Assembly: GCA_036583965.1 (NCBI GenBank)
Contig: JAZBQD010000001.1
Coordinates: 13,603,392-13,667,391, forward strand
Origin: Prunella strophiata
Lineage: Eukaryota; Chordata; Aves; Passeriformes; Prunellidae
Direction of reading: 5' to 3'
DNA length: 64,000 bases
Positions within the stretch are counted from its first letter, which is position 1. Every line of letters begins with the position of its first letter. The notes beneath the pieces are model-generated. The model saw nothing but the letters and a program-made list of their open reading frames with translations, did not search any database and was not told the origin of the DNA. The translations under genes and the position numbers were made by a program. This document shows positions 48,501 through 63,066 of this stretch, piece by piece.

Positions 48501-50012
48501 TCTTAATTAGGCAGTCTTACTTAAATAGAACACCTCTTTAATGTACTCTCTTTTTTACTTTTTGCTTGTTGGCCTGTATTTTTTTCTCCTTTGCTTTTAA
48601 GCTAATTTAATGTGTAAAACACGTACACAGCCCCAAAAATGGAGCTGCAGCTCATGGTACCTTTGTGTAGCTTTTCCTGAGAATGGCAACAAACTGCAAA
48701 AGAGGGAGGCACCACAAAAGTGTCTGAAAATCAAGTATTCTTGGGAAGAGTAAGGCTTGTGATTTCTAGAGATTTAGTCAAGATAGTGAGAAAACCTAAT
48801 GGTACAGAAATGTTTAATACTTGTTTGGAAGATTGTCTAGGCATAGTTACAGAAGAAAGAAGAGATTGTCAACTTGGGAGAGTTTAATGGTTTATGAGCC
48901 AAGTCTGGCAATAGCTATAAATATATTAAGTTACTAAATTATAAAAGAGCTCTAAAAACTTTTAAATCATGCAGTGAGAATCCCTATTTTGCCCTTAGCC
49001 AAGACACCAATCACTGTGACATTTAAATTAAAAATCCAAATTTTTTAAAAAAATACAATCTTACTGTGATAGCTGTCCTCTTCCAAGTCTTCCACCCACT
49101 TTGGCACTGAGGAATTGACAGGCCTGACATGGTTTGACATTTGACAAGCTGCTATAATTGACAGATTACTAATCTGCTGGGCACCATGAGCTCTGAGCTC
49201 CACTCTATAGAGAGGTCATCCTTCAAAACCTGGCAGCAGGATCAATGATGCTGGCAGGATTCACATTGTGATTTTGCTGCAGGAGTGATCAGTGCTTTCT
49301 GAGTTTCCCCAAAATGTGAAACTCTGGAGTGGAGCTCTGCTGCAAGATCAGTGGTTTATAGTGAAGTAGTTTTATGCTTTCAAGGTCATGTGTGAAAATT
49401 ATGTCAATAGGAATCCAGTTTTTTTTACTTTCACCAAAATTGACTGTAGTGAGGATGGACTGGAGTTGTTTGATGTGGTCCTGATGTCCTTAAAATTGCT
49501 TTGTATGCCAAAGCTAATGAGGGTCAGGACAATTCAAATAAGATAATATTTAGTTAATTTATTTTGGAAGTTCTCTCTGCCCACTAGATATGTTCAGCTG
49601 TGAGTTCATGCTCTCCATCACAGTAGGTTTTCAAATACTTCACATTTGCCTGTAGGTATTGGGGTTTTCATGGAGTCTCAGTGACTTGCTACCTCTTCAA
49701 AGATTTCTGAAATGCCTGGACAGCATTTTTAAGCTGTAAGGACTAATTCAATCATTCAAATGATAAAAGAACCCCATTCTCATAAAACCCCCCTTAAAAC
49801 TTGCATGTCACAACACAGTTTTTGTGTGACTCCATCATGTATTGCAATGCTGTTTTACAGAGGACCTGTGTCAAAGTGAAAATATATTTGTTGGTTATTA
49901 GTCAGGACTAAACTCCTCAGAATCATATTTTACTACATTTTCATAATCACATAGAGATGATTTTGTTCCAAAGAGAAATTTACTAATGAAGCATTAAAAT
50001 GTTGTATTCCAG
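45556..50012 (+). other. ATRNL1: Intron 11 (4.5 kb)
   Basis: This GT-AG intron has donor gtaagg and acceptor tgtattccag. It includes a short TA repeat at 46522-46536, a GC-richer patch at 45880-46260, and a pair of 11-bp inverted segments at 49195-49205 and 49327-49337. No transposon or exon is recognised. Confidence 0.85.
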
Positions 50013-50150
50013 CTTGCCAGTGCAATGGCCACAGCACCTGCATCAACAGCAATGTCTGTGATCAGTGTAGGAACCTAACTACAGGAAAACAGTGTGAGAC
50101 CTGCATGCCAGGATATTATGGGGATCCCACAAATGGAGGACAGTGTACAG
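50013..50150 (+). CDS. ATRNL1: ATRNL1 window exon 12: laminin-type EGF-like module
   Basis: The 138-bp phase 1-1 exon (46 codons) begins with CT completing Ala, then CQCNGHSTCINSNVCDQCRN, and continues LTTGKQCETCMPGYYGDPTN with GGQCT at the end. CxCNGHSTC and CxxCMPGYYGDP are hallmarks of laminin-type EGF-like domains. It is the last attractin exon in the window. The next one, expected to start with a CTCSGHANIC-like sequence, was not found downstream. The donor is gtaagt at 50151. Confidence 0.96.
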
Positions 50151-53089
50151 GTAAGTTCTTCTACTGGAAGGAAAAAGAAAAATAGCAAAATGACATTTAA
50201 TGAAATGTGAATTTAATGTTTTTAATGTAACGTGAAATTAACTTTTTTTAAAGGTTAGAAGTTTATTTTATAGTACAGATGAGCTGATCAGCTAAACTAA
50301 TGATTCAAAATCAGATTAATATATTTAAAGAGAAGCTCATTCAGAGTCATTATTTTGCAATTGTTGATCCCTCAGGAGGAGGAAGAAACTTCCTTGTTGG
50401 AGCAACACCTCAAATTATTTCAGAGAGATGTCATTAAATTCCATGCAAACAATCCCATTAGAGGCAATGAGAATGTGCTTATAAATAAACTTCAGTATCT
50501 GCCAGAATGCCTGGTAACACTGATTTGTATAAATATGTGATGCTAGTGGAGGAATTATGCATTTAACAGACTAACAGGTCTTACTCAGGTACAGGTGAAA
50601 CAAAAAGGCCTGGTATGCTGAGGATGGCAAGGCACCCAGACCTATTCAAAATTTAGTTTTTAAACTGCTGCACTGGAGGATTCTCCTTGGAGTGAAGGAG
50701 AGAATGAAGTCAGATACTCCAAATGGTTTTTGTGTATTGCTGTAGGGCTACAGGAACTCCTTTCCTTAAAACTAAATGGTTGAAGGAGGAACGTATACGA
50801 TATGGAAGTTCAGTAAAGTTGGCTTTGAACATAGGAGGGTGCTGGAAAGTTTTGTCCCACGACTTCTCCATTACTGATGTTTCTTTAACCAGACCTTTGC
50901 TTCTCCAGGAATATTTCTTCATTTGAAGGGTTTGTTGATTCCTCAGCACTCTAATGTGCACTAGGCAATGCATAAAGATTCACATCTGGTACACTCAAGC
51001 ATGAGATGTAAAAATTGTGTTCAAGGGGATAGAAAGATTAATGTCTACCTTTATTGACAATTGAACATTTTGCTGAGGCTTTATGATGCTTTAAATAATT
51101 CTTAATAGTTCAGTTTTTCTCCTGAAGTTGACAAAATGTTCTTTTGCTGTCTGTATCACCTTTATGGCAAAATGATGTATTCATACAGCTTTATTCTTCA
51201 GGGATACATTAGCTATCAACCAAATAAGCATTCCATCACCTTTAGTGAAATATGCATGGTGCAATAATGGCTGAAATCAATTTATAAGACCAGTAAAACT
51301 ATAAATTTTACAACTTGTTTTTTCAAACCTAGTCTGTAAGAATGCATATTTTTACTGGTAGACATGATTTTAACAGGAGCTATGTTGACTAAAGAATGCT
51401 TTAAAAAATAAGAATCGTAACTATTTCAATGCTTTATCTGCTATGGTATGTTGTACTTTTAGTATAGAGTGCATAATAAATATGTTTACATCCTTAGGGT
51501 ATTTTGAAGGATGTAGTCATTGTGAACTGTTAGATTTTCTACAATATCATTAGTGGGTACTGTGATAGAGGTGCCCAAATTGTGGGCCAGGGATTTCTGC
51601 AGGAAAAAATACCAGTGATCCATAGATAAGTCAAATCAATGTTACTGGGAATTAAGAGGATCTTGGAACCATAGCTGGGATCAGGCACAGTGCAAACATA
51701 AAGAAAGAAAGTAATGGTTCTGTTTCTATTCTCCTTCATTCTGCTAATGCTATTGGTCATGCAGAAAAAAAATTAAAGATGGCTGGAAAATAAAACCATA
51801 ATTAAAATAGAAACATACAGAGAAAAATGCGAGTTGAAGAAAGGGCAACCCAGTTAGAAGCTGAGTTTAAGTGTGACTGAAATAAAGAGAAAATAAGACA
51901 GGAAATCATATGAAAAAGCCACTCAAAGGACAAAAGAATCACAAGGAACTAAAAAAACACCCAAAGCAGTCATCTTTAGAGTTACATCTTTTGTCAGTTT
52001 GCTGCTGCCAGCTGAGTTTCTGGACCCAACCAACTTTGCTTTTGCACCAAGACTCAGCCTTTGGTTCCTTGGCTGCCTGAGCACATTGTGTGTTTTTCCC
52101 TTGGAGCTCCTGAGTAATTACTTTGAGGATGCAGGTTGAAAACTTTTTAAAGGCATGACAAGATGATGACTATAACTGTGAAAGTACATCTGTAATACTG
52201 TAATATTCTTCATGGATCAAGTTGCTATAGTTACAAGGGCACAGCTTGCTTTGAATTGGAGAGCAGTCAAAGCTGGGGGCAGAGGATGTACTTGATCTCT
52301 GCAGTGGAGAGGTGGAGAAGTTGTGTGCTCTGGGACAAAATCTGCAGGTCATTTCCCTAGCACACTCATGACATAAAATAACTTTTTCCCAGTGTCCTGA
52401 TAACAGTACTGATGTACACATTCAGTACACACATTACGTTTCCTGCTGTCATGATATATGTACTTACAGATAAATCTGAGCTCTTAGTTTGACTGTTGGT
52501 GATGCAGACTAAAATGATTTGCAAGAAAACCTTCCTCTTTTATATAGGTTCCTTTAGCCCTCTGGAAGGAGGAGGACATGCATAGCAAGCCTTGAAGTCC
52601 TTGGAAAACTTTTATATTTTTTTCCTTAACTACACCAATAGTTTCCTAAATCCTTTCTGTTTATACCCCAAGGAGGTAATTCAGAAAGCTCTAAAAGAAA
52701 TGACTGTCCACCTCTGAGTGATCAATTCTGTTCTGACTTTTGTCCAAGGATGGCAAATTCTGTTAAAATACAATTTTTTTTCCCACTCTGGTACTAAAGG
52801 TGGCTTTACAACTGTCATCAGATAACTGATACATTTATAGTGGTATTGCACAGTGTTATGGTATTAAATTACTATGGAATGAGTAGCAGTTGTTATAGAA
52901 ATAAGATATAATTCAGATTTCAAAAGGTTTTGAATAGTTGTGATTAAAGAATGGGTAAAAAAAATTTACTTTTCTGGATTTTAACTCACTATAATTGCTG
53001 ACATTTCAATAGCTTTAAAACAGATCTAAGGACTTGCTTTGCATCCTGATATGATGCAGGCTTAGTAAATGTGACAAACCTTGCAGAAG

Positions 53090-53425
53090 GACAAAGAAAA
53101 GATGGAGGCATAATAGCAGGCTTCAAATGCATGAAGGGAAGCTGAAAAGAGAGGGAGATGATAAAGTGCCTTCCCCCACAGTCCCCATTTTGGTTGAGGA
53201 GGAAGTAATGGGATTAGGTTGCAACAAGAAAGATTAAGGTGGAATACAAGGAAAAAGTTCTGCTGGTTAAACTGTGAAAGATTACCTAAATATACTATGA
53301 AATCTGCATTACCACTTACACTATCCCTTTTAAATTTTCAAACAGTCTCAGGCTTTGGAAATGGGTAGGGAACTGAACTAGCTGATTCCACACATTTTTC
53401 TCCAGCCCTAATATTCTGTAGTTTC
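53090..53425 (+). mobile_element. Old, diverged CR1 3' region
   Basis: Motif order fits a decayed CR1: gattaggttgcaacaagaaa near 53213, taaggtggaatacaaggaaa near 53235 (consensus like gttcaggttggatattaggaaaaa), then gggaactgaactagctgatt near 53368 and ccagccctaatattctgtag near 53403 as the 3' end. Divergence is heavy, suggesting an ancient insertion. Confidence 0.55.
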
Positions 53426-56400
53426 TTGGAGTCTGAGTTCTAGAAAGCAGGGAGGTATTGGGTGAAGATAAAGTATTCTGATTATATAGGAAAATGAGCT
53501 GTGTGTAGCCATATAACTATGGATATTTACCATATTTTGGGTCCTTAATGTTACTGAGGTGTTACTAAGTTGTATACTTCTTATTTTTGAATCTGTAGTA
53601 TTTTCGTTACTGTGGAGCTAAAAATCTTTCCATCCTAGTGCAGTTTTCCCCTGTAGCTGAGACTCTGCTTTATTTGTGTCAGAAATGTGGTATTTTGGTT
53701 GCTGATGGGCAATAGTTTGGCAATAATCATATTTTAAAGAAATCATTACTGTTCTTTTACTTGAAATACCTAATACCAATTACTCATTTAAATTCTGTCA
53801 CTTGAAGTCTCTTTTCAATACAGAAAATGAGAGTTAGAATTTGTATTCGTGGTGTAAAAATGAGCTTTATATTCAGTTGTCCTAAGATGTGGCTTGCAGT
53901 GAAGATATATATGCTCCTTCAGTTCTTTCTGACATTTCATTGTACAAATATATAGTTTGAATTATTTTATATTTGATTCATTGCTGCATTCTGTACAAAA
54001 ATCTGTAATAAATTGCTGGGGTCTTTTATGATAAGGGAAGTTCTGTGACTGTAATCTATTAGTTATCTGTTCTTAGGCTAATTAAAATGGTTTCAGGTAG
54101 TCTGTGGTGTCAAATAGGTAGCCACAATAGAAAATGAAATTGATTTCTCAGCTTAAATTATGAAATATTTTAAGTTGTATGATAAGATTTGCATTCCTTC
54201 TTGGAAATAAATGGTAGGTGCACACATTAGTAAGTCCAGACCCTGTGACACATGCTTAAGATTTGTCACCTAAACCCCTTTTCTAGCAAAGACAGCATGA
54301 AGAGAGGGTACCACCCAAGTTACCAGGTCAAGTTACAGCATCCTTTTTAAGAGTTATCTCAATGTGCAAGAAAATAAAGAGGGAAGGCAGAGGTGAATTC
54401 TGAGCATGAGGGAATAGGATGCTCTGCGAAGAGCCAGGTTTGGGTTTCCAGGCCAAGCAAATCCATGGACAGAGTGCAAATTCAGTGCTATCAGCCTTTG
54501 CCAGAAATATTTAAATAATCCAAGCCTGTCTTGGACAGAATAAAGCACATTCTGTACTGTGGTAAAGATTAGATGAGAGAATCACAGCTCAGTGTCTGTT
54601 CTGGAGCACCTGGGAAGCCTTTCACTCTGAGGTGTTGAAGAGCTTGAAAGCAGATATACTTTGATTAATTTTTTTCTAAATTTTGCTCAAGTCCCATTTG
54701 AAAGATGATTTTGAAGGCATGAATATTGAAATTCAATAACAGAAAATTCATCATTGAATATTAATGGATTTTGGAAATGAAGTAGCTTTTACTGTAGCTG
54801 TGAACAGGTCCTGGCTTGCTGTCTTGGTGGTTTCTCTTGGTGTTTTGTTTTCTTCAGGGTCTTGCTCTATGTGCTGCATTTCTGGGAAATACACAATTTT
54901 AAAATAGAAATTCTAGAAAAAAATTAAGTTGTATGTGTACTACAGACTGCACATAAAGTACTAAAAGAAAACACTATGGGAGATTGCTTGGAACAATTTT
55001 GTTTCATCTTAGTGATATTTTTTAGTATTATTTTCAAACTTATTAATCATCTCCTTAGTTTTCAGTGTTAAAAAAATTGCTCTAGCTGCTTATCACCTTG
55101 TCATTTTCTTTATGCATGGTATTTTAAAAAATTATCCTTACAATTTATGAGATGCCAGGAAAAAATTCTTTACAGTAAGTAATGACACATGCAATGAATG
55201 TATAATACACTTAATAATAATAAGATAATGTAAGCATTTTGCTGTATTGTCATTTTATTTAATAATGGGACAACACTCCAAGCAGCATACAGTTTTCCCA
55301 GAATTGTGCTGCCATTGTTGCTTTGGCAGGAGAGGGAGGCTGTGAGTCCCAGCACATCAGGAATGTTGTGTCTTAACTTGCACTGATTGTTCTCTAAGCA
55401 GCCCTTGAAGGCACCTGAGACACTGATGACCATCCTGTAAAAGCTTCCAACTACACAGGCTGTTGTGATGTTTTTTAAGCAAGTCTGCAAGCCTTTCTGT
55501 TGCCTTTATAGATCTTTTACTTTCTTTGTTATCATACATTGGACATTTGCAATAACAAAGACTGCAGCTTCCCCCCAGGTTTGATATGTAATCATTCTGT
55601 ATGGCAAGGTGAAGTTAATCTTTACTGGAAACATCTGATTTTTTTTTTAATGAGATCTTCAAACCATTATCAAAAGTCAGTGTGTTTTTAGCAAATATAC
55701 ACCACGTGTTCATCACCTGTATTTGTACACCTGTGTGCATACATCTACACATGCTGCTGCTTGGATGCATTCCACATAAACTTTGGCATCTAGACATGGG
55801 CCACCCAACTGGCATGTAAGTACAGGAAATGCCTCAAGACATTAAAAAAAGTAAATCAGACAGGTATCAGTAAAAGACTAAGTTGAGAGAGTTACTTTTA
55901 AGTACCTTAGGTGAAGGACTTTGGTGAAATTTAACCCAGCAGTAGATCAGTTGTATAGATACGTATTTGTGATTATTTGTGTTGGTTAAAAGAATAAAAA
56001 ACTGAAACTTATTAGTGATGTGTTGACACCAAAGTTATATCTGAAGGATGCTCTTCCATGGTGTTCAAATCTTGCTCTTCAGAAAATGAGATTATTCTGC
56101 TGAGTTACTGACAGCTGAGATGTGGGGTTTTGAGAGAAGAGGCCAAGGGTGCCACAAGCCATTACTTCAAGTGTCTGTGAAAGAGAGACATGAGAAAGAT
56201 GTTAAACTCATCCTGGCAGCAGATTGACAATGGTCTCCTTGGATTTTAGGTTCTATTTAACTTTTAAAGGTGCCTAATGGGTGACTTTACAAACTGTTTT
56301 CTCTGGCACTATTTCTGTAATTTTTACCTATTCAGCAGTGGCAACCTTCATAATGTGTTTTCATCATGACCCTCTGTGGAGGAGCTGATTCTGATTTCCT

Positions 56401-58990
56401 TCCTTTCTTCTCTAAAACAAAGACTGTTAAAAGCTGCCATGGGCACCCTCAAGAACAGACAGAGCTCTGTTCCTGTAGAGCATCAGAGGGCAATCAGTGT
56501 GTTAGATATTTAAAAAAAAGAATCAGTTTGATTACCTTAAAGTGATTGTGGGGTTCTTTAGATGGGGTGCCTACACCAAAACCCACTCTAATGCACATAC
56601 TTTATAGTAATATGCATTCTGATTTTTTAGCAATGAAAGCATCAATTTGAATTAGGTTACCTATGGAAAAATAGGAGAAATGTGCTAAAGAAAACCAATT
56701 GGAAACAGATCCCAGGAAAATTGGCCCATAGAGCCCAGGACAATGTAAACAGGATGCCTTTGTTTGCTCCCCAGCCATATTCTTAGAATATAGTTACACA
56801 TGTATATATGAATATGTACACAGCATTTGTACATGAAATTTGATGGACAGTAGATTACATAATTTCACACATTACAGAAAGCAGCCTGTCTTTCATGAAG
56901 GAAGAAGTTGATAACATGACAAGGAAAACGAATTTTTATTCACTTTTTTTTTTAACTAAAATTGTTGTGTATGTAGTTGATACAAAGGTACCTGGCTAAT
57001 TTACATTTAGACCTATTTTTCAAGGTTTCGAAAAAGTTATTTAAGCAATGAGTGAACAGAAAGCAGCAGTCTTAATTTTTCACTTTAACACTATTGCTAT
57101 GTAGCTTTAGAATTGCCTGTAGTTTGGGATTGCATAGGGCAGGTAGAGAAGCATAAAATAGAAAGCATCTGAATATAATTTTTTATTACTTTATTTAAGA
57201 CAGTAAACCTAAATATGGAATTAACTGTTTCCTTAAGAATAGGTTTTTTTAAGTAAATATCAAATATTCCACCATTGTACTGTGAGTTTTGGTCTTAAAA
57301 CACCTGGAGACTCACAGCTTTAGGAACTGATGGGTGATGCTATTTCAACAGGGAAAGTTGGGCACGTGCTGTTGGCCTGAGAAGTGGCTTTTTGGAGTCC
57401 CAAAAGGAGAGAGAAAGTCTTGCATTTAAAACTTCATCAAGAGACAGCTGTAAACTTGGACTTCTTCTTCTGCAACACACAGTTCTGTTTCAAAAAGGTT
57501 TCTGGTCCAAAATCTTACATTCTAGGTCCACTGAGTCCTGTTTAAGATAGGACTAAGAATGAGGAGAAATGAGCTTTTAACTGACATCTGCTAGAAAAAA
57601 CCAGAAATTTGGAAGCATAAATATCCTCAATTGGCAGTATAAACATCAGCAAAAGCATTTACTTCTGCATCTTCCTAAAGGAGAACAAATGTTCAAATGG
57701 GAGTTTTGACTCTCTTAGAGTATGAAATGGCAGCATGGGATACAGAGGTTTTATATAGATTTTCTTCTTAGCTGTTTTAATGTCTAGCATGTAGGGAATT
57801 GTATCTGTGAACTTCACTGGTGCAAGATCACACATTTTGCATTCTATCATTAGCTGTCTAAAATTTACAAGAAATTTTGTATTAGTTTGAATACTGTGTT
57901 CTAGAAGCCCTCTTTTCACAGTGACTAAGTATGAAATTAAAAAAAAAATCAAAAGTGTCTTTTAGTCCAGGCACTTAGAGGTTAGCCACAGAAAAAAAGG
58001 ATTTTCAGTGCATTGGATGCTTATGACACAAGGCCACTAGGAGCCTGTGTGAATAAAGACTTTTTATATAAAAAAGTAGGTAAATGTTGGAAATAAGTGG
58101 AAGAAAGAGTGTAGTGTGCTCTGTACTGTCTTCAGGTACTAGGATATGGAACTAAATTAGAAAAACCTGTTTGCTTGTACCTTGGTATATAAGAAACACT
58201 GTGTCACAAGTTCACAGCAAAACTCTGTGATAAAAAGCTGTAATTTAAGATTATTCAGACAAAGAAAATCTCACATGCTAAGTTCCAGCAGATAACATGA
58301 TTTTGTTCATACTGTGCAAACAAAATATCCAAGGTTTTGATAAATGAGGGGACTGTTAAGAAATCCCATTTTGCAGTAGTAGTGGTGTTTTGGTTTGTTT
58401 TCCCTAATTTTTTTTACCTTTCAGTATTGAATAGAGATGACACCAATTCCTTGGTTTTTCAAAATAAAATACCTTATCATAGAATAAAAGCAGTTAGTAT
58501 TAACTAAAATGCTGGAATTTGATTTCAGTAGAAGGAAAAGGGCTTCTTGGTTCATATGAAACACAAAGAAAAAGGGATTCTAGCACAATTAACTATTCAA
58601 GAAAAGCCTCATGTTGCTTTTTGCAGATTTTGAGTAGTCAGAATAAACACTCTTAAGAAGACCTTTTTCCCCAAAGGTGATTTGAAAATTTATTTTCCTT
58701 CCTTTAATGAATGCTGTTTATTGAACAGTGTCCAAGATAGTCTGACCACTGAGCAAAGCCTGTTCTTGGGCTTAGTTATGAATTTAAATTGGGTTCACTT
58801 CAATCAGAATGTATTCAAGATCAGTCCTGTGCTACTAAACCAGAAGTGGATTACCATAGGAAAAACTTTGTTGAGGAACTTGGAAAAACACATTTTTAAA
58901 AATTACTGTTCCAGTTTTTTGACTGCCAAGCAAAATGTGCTAGGCAAACTTCTCAATGTGCTGTTAATTCTTGTGTACACAGATAATTTT

Positions 58991-59016
58991 CTTATTTATT
59001 TATTTATTTATTTTTA
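58991..59016. repeat. (TTTA)n microsatellite
   Basis: About six TTTA or TTAT units lie in intron 12. They produce the low-complexity tail of an otherwise meaningless plus frame. Confidence 0.85.
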
Positions 59017-62000
59017 GATTAGCGCTATATTATAAAGTATGATTTCTAGCACAATTAATTGTAAGTTCAAACAAAAAAACTCAAACTAAAATTAGGAAAC
59101 TTTTATAGATACATTTGTATTCCATAACCTACTTAGAATAATGTTAAGTGAAGGACCTGGAGTTACACTACAAGGAAAGTACCATTGTCAAGTATCAATA
59201 GACATTTAGATGCTCATAATTTTATGAGAGAAAAAAAGGAAGAAAACTGTTGAATGTAGCATGATTCACCTCCAGAGAGAGATTATTTGTGTGGCTGTGG
59301 GATTTCAAAAGGTTTTGACAGGATGCCTATTCAACATGTTTAACATTTTGGATGTTTTTCCTTGATTGCATACAGAAGATTTTTATGAACTTCCTGTCAA
59401 GTACAACCATTTTAAGCTACCTCTTGATTCTCTAAATTTGCCTTTAGTTCCTTAACCAGGATGTGTGCTCATTATGTGAATGATGTGATTTTAGGAGAAG
59501 TCAGCATGGCAAAGAACTGGTTCAAGCATCACTTGGGATTGCTGTTGGAATGGCTGATTGTGGAGAACCACTGACTTTTTTTAGTTGCCTAAGAAAGTTT
59601 TCTTTCCATCCTGAGCAATCACAGTCTAATTGTGTAGTTAAATCACAAGTAAACAATTTTATCAACTACAGTTTTGTTCCTTGAGCCTGATGGCTACACT
59701 AGGCTGCTTTGTGTAACTTCTCCATCCAGCAAAGTTGATTCTAATTTGCTCAAGTGGAGTGGGAGCAAGGCAGCTTTTTTAAAAATAAAAATAAAAAAAA
59801 CCCCTTAATTTAAACTGTGTCTGAGGTCTACTATGCTACAAAAATATCTGAAATAGTAAAAAAAGAATAGAAACAACTTGTGCTATCTTAATCTGTGTAA
59901 GTAGCAGGCATTTTGTGCTTGTTCAGCATCTTATCCTGAGAACTTTGGATTCAGGCATTCTTTAATTGATCACCACTTACAGCTTTTACAGATATTGAAG
60001 AGATACAGCAGTTTGATTTATATTATATTCCTTTATCTCTGTGCTTATTTAATCTACTTGCAATGATTAATGACAATTCTCTTGCTCTCACTGATGTTAG
60101 TGATCAAATCCTCCTGCATGCTTTTGTGGAACACAGTTTCTGACAATGATGAACCAGTTGCTCTGCATTCTTATTTTTGTGGATTTTTTTCAGGTTTACA
60201 TGCTATAAATTTATTTTATGTGGTAAGGAATACTTAGAAAATGTATTTCTGATGTGCTGTCTGAGCTTTATATCAGTATGTTCACCATCCTAATGAAATG
60301 TGTAAATCCATTGGTTTCCAAATGATGTTCCTAGAGGAGGTAGGCAGGCCATGATTTAGAAACTTTCAGCTGTCTAGAAATGTACTGATTTTGTCAGCCT
60401 CTGATAAACAAACATCTTTTAGCCTGTACTGAAGGTGATGTCAAGAGCTCAGGCAGATGCTGTGTCTGGCTCAGGGGGCACTGGGGGCAGGCAGCTGCAA
60501 GCTGAAGATGACATTTTCTTAAATCACTGTTACTTGATCCTCAAATAAACCTGTGACTAAAGTCAGTCTTCTCATCCCAAATGCAATAGAAAAAGCAGGA
60601 ATTTTGCTTGTTTCTAATTTCTGCATCTCCCCTTCTACATGTGTTTTGGATTAAAATGGTCACCCCTTTCCCTAGGGGTGTTTGGGAACCCCCCTGAGCT
60701 GGTGAGAAAATAGATTTTGAGGCATTGTGCAGATCATTCCTCAACTGATCGAAGGAAGATCCTCAAAAGAACTTGTAATGGCATTTCACTTTGATTGCAG
60801 TTGATTCTGTCTTCAGTTTCTGAGTGCTAAATGAAATACATTATAATTCCAGACCACATTAGTTATTTAAAGAAAAAAAAAAGCCTCCCTTGCAATGGAA
60901 TACATTAAAAATCAGTGGTATTTTGTAACGTCCTAATGGCTAAGGGAGGGAAATGATTTGCTGACTGCTTTACATTTTGTGGCATTTTTGCCTGATAAAT
61001 TGTAGAAATAATTTCTTTTCTTTGGGCTTTTACTCTGAATGACCAAATACATACAAATAGTTGCAATCACTACTTGTTGACTTCAGATGTTTTTCACCTT
61101 AGATTGGAATTTTTTCTTACCTTTGAGGCTGCTATGAATAACTTTTGAATGCTTTTAAATAGTTTTACATTTCCTACTGCCTTATAATAATTTTTTTAAT
61201 TTTTTTTGTTATAACTTGCAAAGTGTTCTCTTTAGAGAGAATGGGGGGAAAAATAACAGGGTTTTGATGAAAGGAGCTTTTCAACCAAAATTTCCAAAAT
61301 AGTAGAGAAGCTGCTGTCTTAAAAAAAATTTAAAAGACACAATAACAACAACAGTAATAATAATAGTAGGTACTCGGCTTTTTTATTGTCTGAAAAAGTC
61401 TTAAACACATCTCAGTATGAATATTAGACCATGAAGGTATCCAAAATCTTCACTTTATATTTGTGCTTTGAAAATAACTATCAAGACTCATTGTTTTAGT
61501 TTCTACTAAAGCTAGTAAAAGTTTGTCTGTCAGATCTGAAGTTACTTTTTTTTTTAAGTAATACTATTTTTCTGTTGTGTTTTCATGTGAGAAATCTCTT
61601 CACAGCTGAGAAAAACTAAGAGTAGTTTAGGGAATAATATTTTGAATCTTGTGAAAGGTCTCTTTAAATGCTTGGATATGTAAAAAAACTGTCCCATACA
61701 TCAGATATAGAGCTCAGTTTTGAGTTGAACTCTTAAAATTTGCAGGTTAACCCAGTCTAAAATTTGTAGGCTAGTTTAGCTTTTGGTAACTAATATTAAT
61801 ATTATGTTTAGAAATGAAATAAATAAGTGGAAGGAATGAAAAGGATATGACATGTTCAACTTATCTCCAAATAAAGTAGTATTAATAATTTCACTTAGAA
61901 TTTTTCAGTTTTCTATGTTCAAAGCTAGTGTAAAAGTTTGTTTTTCCAACAGATTAACATGAAAAACATGAAATTGCTGCTACTGTATTTCGTGAGTTCA

Positions 62001-63048
62001 TGTGGCAATGTTTTGGTTCAGCATGTTTTATGGTAGAAAATGCATATTATTCCAACAGCAAGCTCTAAAAATTCTGTACAGTGGCTCAGTATTGGCATGA
62101 GAGATTCAGGCAGCAGCATTACTCTTGTTAATTGTTTAAGATTCTGCTCAGTTCCTAACAAGAAAAAAAGATCCTGTCTTTCTTTCAGTGTTAATCTCGT
62201 GTGTTGCATTTTCATTATCTACTTGTATAAAGCAAAATTGTGGTTTTGCAAGCTGTCTTTATACTGTTAGTTGCTGATGATTAAAGACAGCTTTACTGTG
62301 ATTGCTTGAGAGGTATTTATTACAAATAAACAAAAGAAATCAGTTCACTTTTCAGGATGAATGCTTTGAACAGAAGGAATAATGAAATACAAACACTGCA
62401 GGGCAATTTTACCAAAGCAAAAATGGCTAAAGAACAAATATAAGCCTTGAATTGATGAAGGTTGTCTTTAAGTTCAACCAAACTAAATTTTGATTTCTGC
62501 CACAGATAATCAGTCTGTTTGTTATTTCTGGGTTTATTAGGATAAATATCCCACTTCTGGAATGTATGTTTAGTCCTGAAAGCTAAGGAGGTGACACCTG
62601 TGATTTCCAGATTGTTGCCTGTTGCTTTTCAGGAAAAAGTAATTGCCTTACCGGTGGTCACATGATCTCAGTAGTGTTAGTTCAAGGTTGAGTGAAATTG
62701 TCTGTGTTTTAATATGACTTTAAGTTCCATATCTGAGTGGCAGAAATCCAAAATATTTGTCTATTCTGTTTACAATTTCTCTCTGTTGCACAGTCCTTAC
62801 CACTATGTTAGTATACCTGTGTTTTTTCTTTCTGTGCTATTAGGTTACTATAAAAATAAATTAATTTGAGACCAAAGAAATATAAATCACAAGGTAAAAC
62901 AAGAAAGAGGAAAATAAAATTAGTTATAGATGTGTTAATTATTCTATTAAGACTGATTTATTTTGGAGGATAATCATGTTGCTGTAAAATGACAGTTCCA
63001 TTTCTGCATGTACAGCAGTATATTATAATAGCATCTTTTTTCCTTTTC

Positions 63049-63066
63049 TTTTTTTTTTTTTTTTTT
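63049..63066. repeat. Poly(T) tract, 18 bases
   Basis: A run of 18 T is preceded by a T-rich stretch with isolated C. No associated retroposon body is recognisable. Confidence 0.8.
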
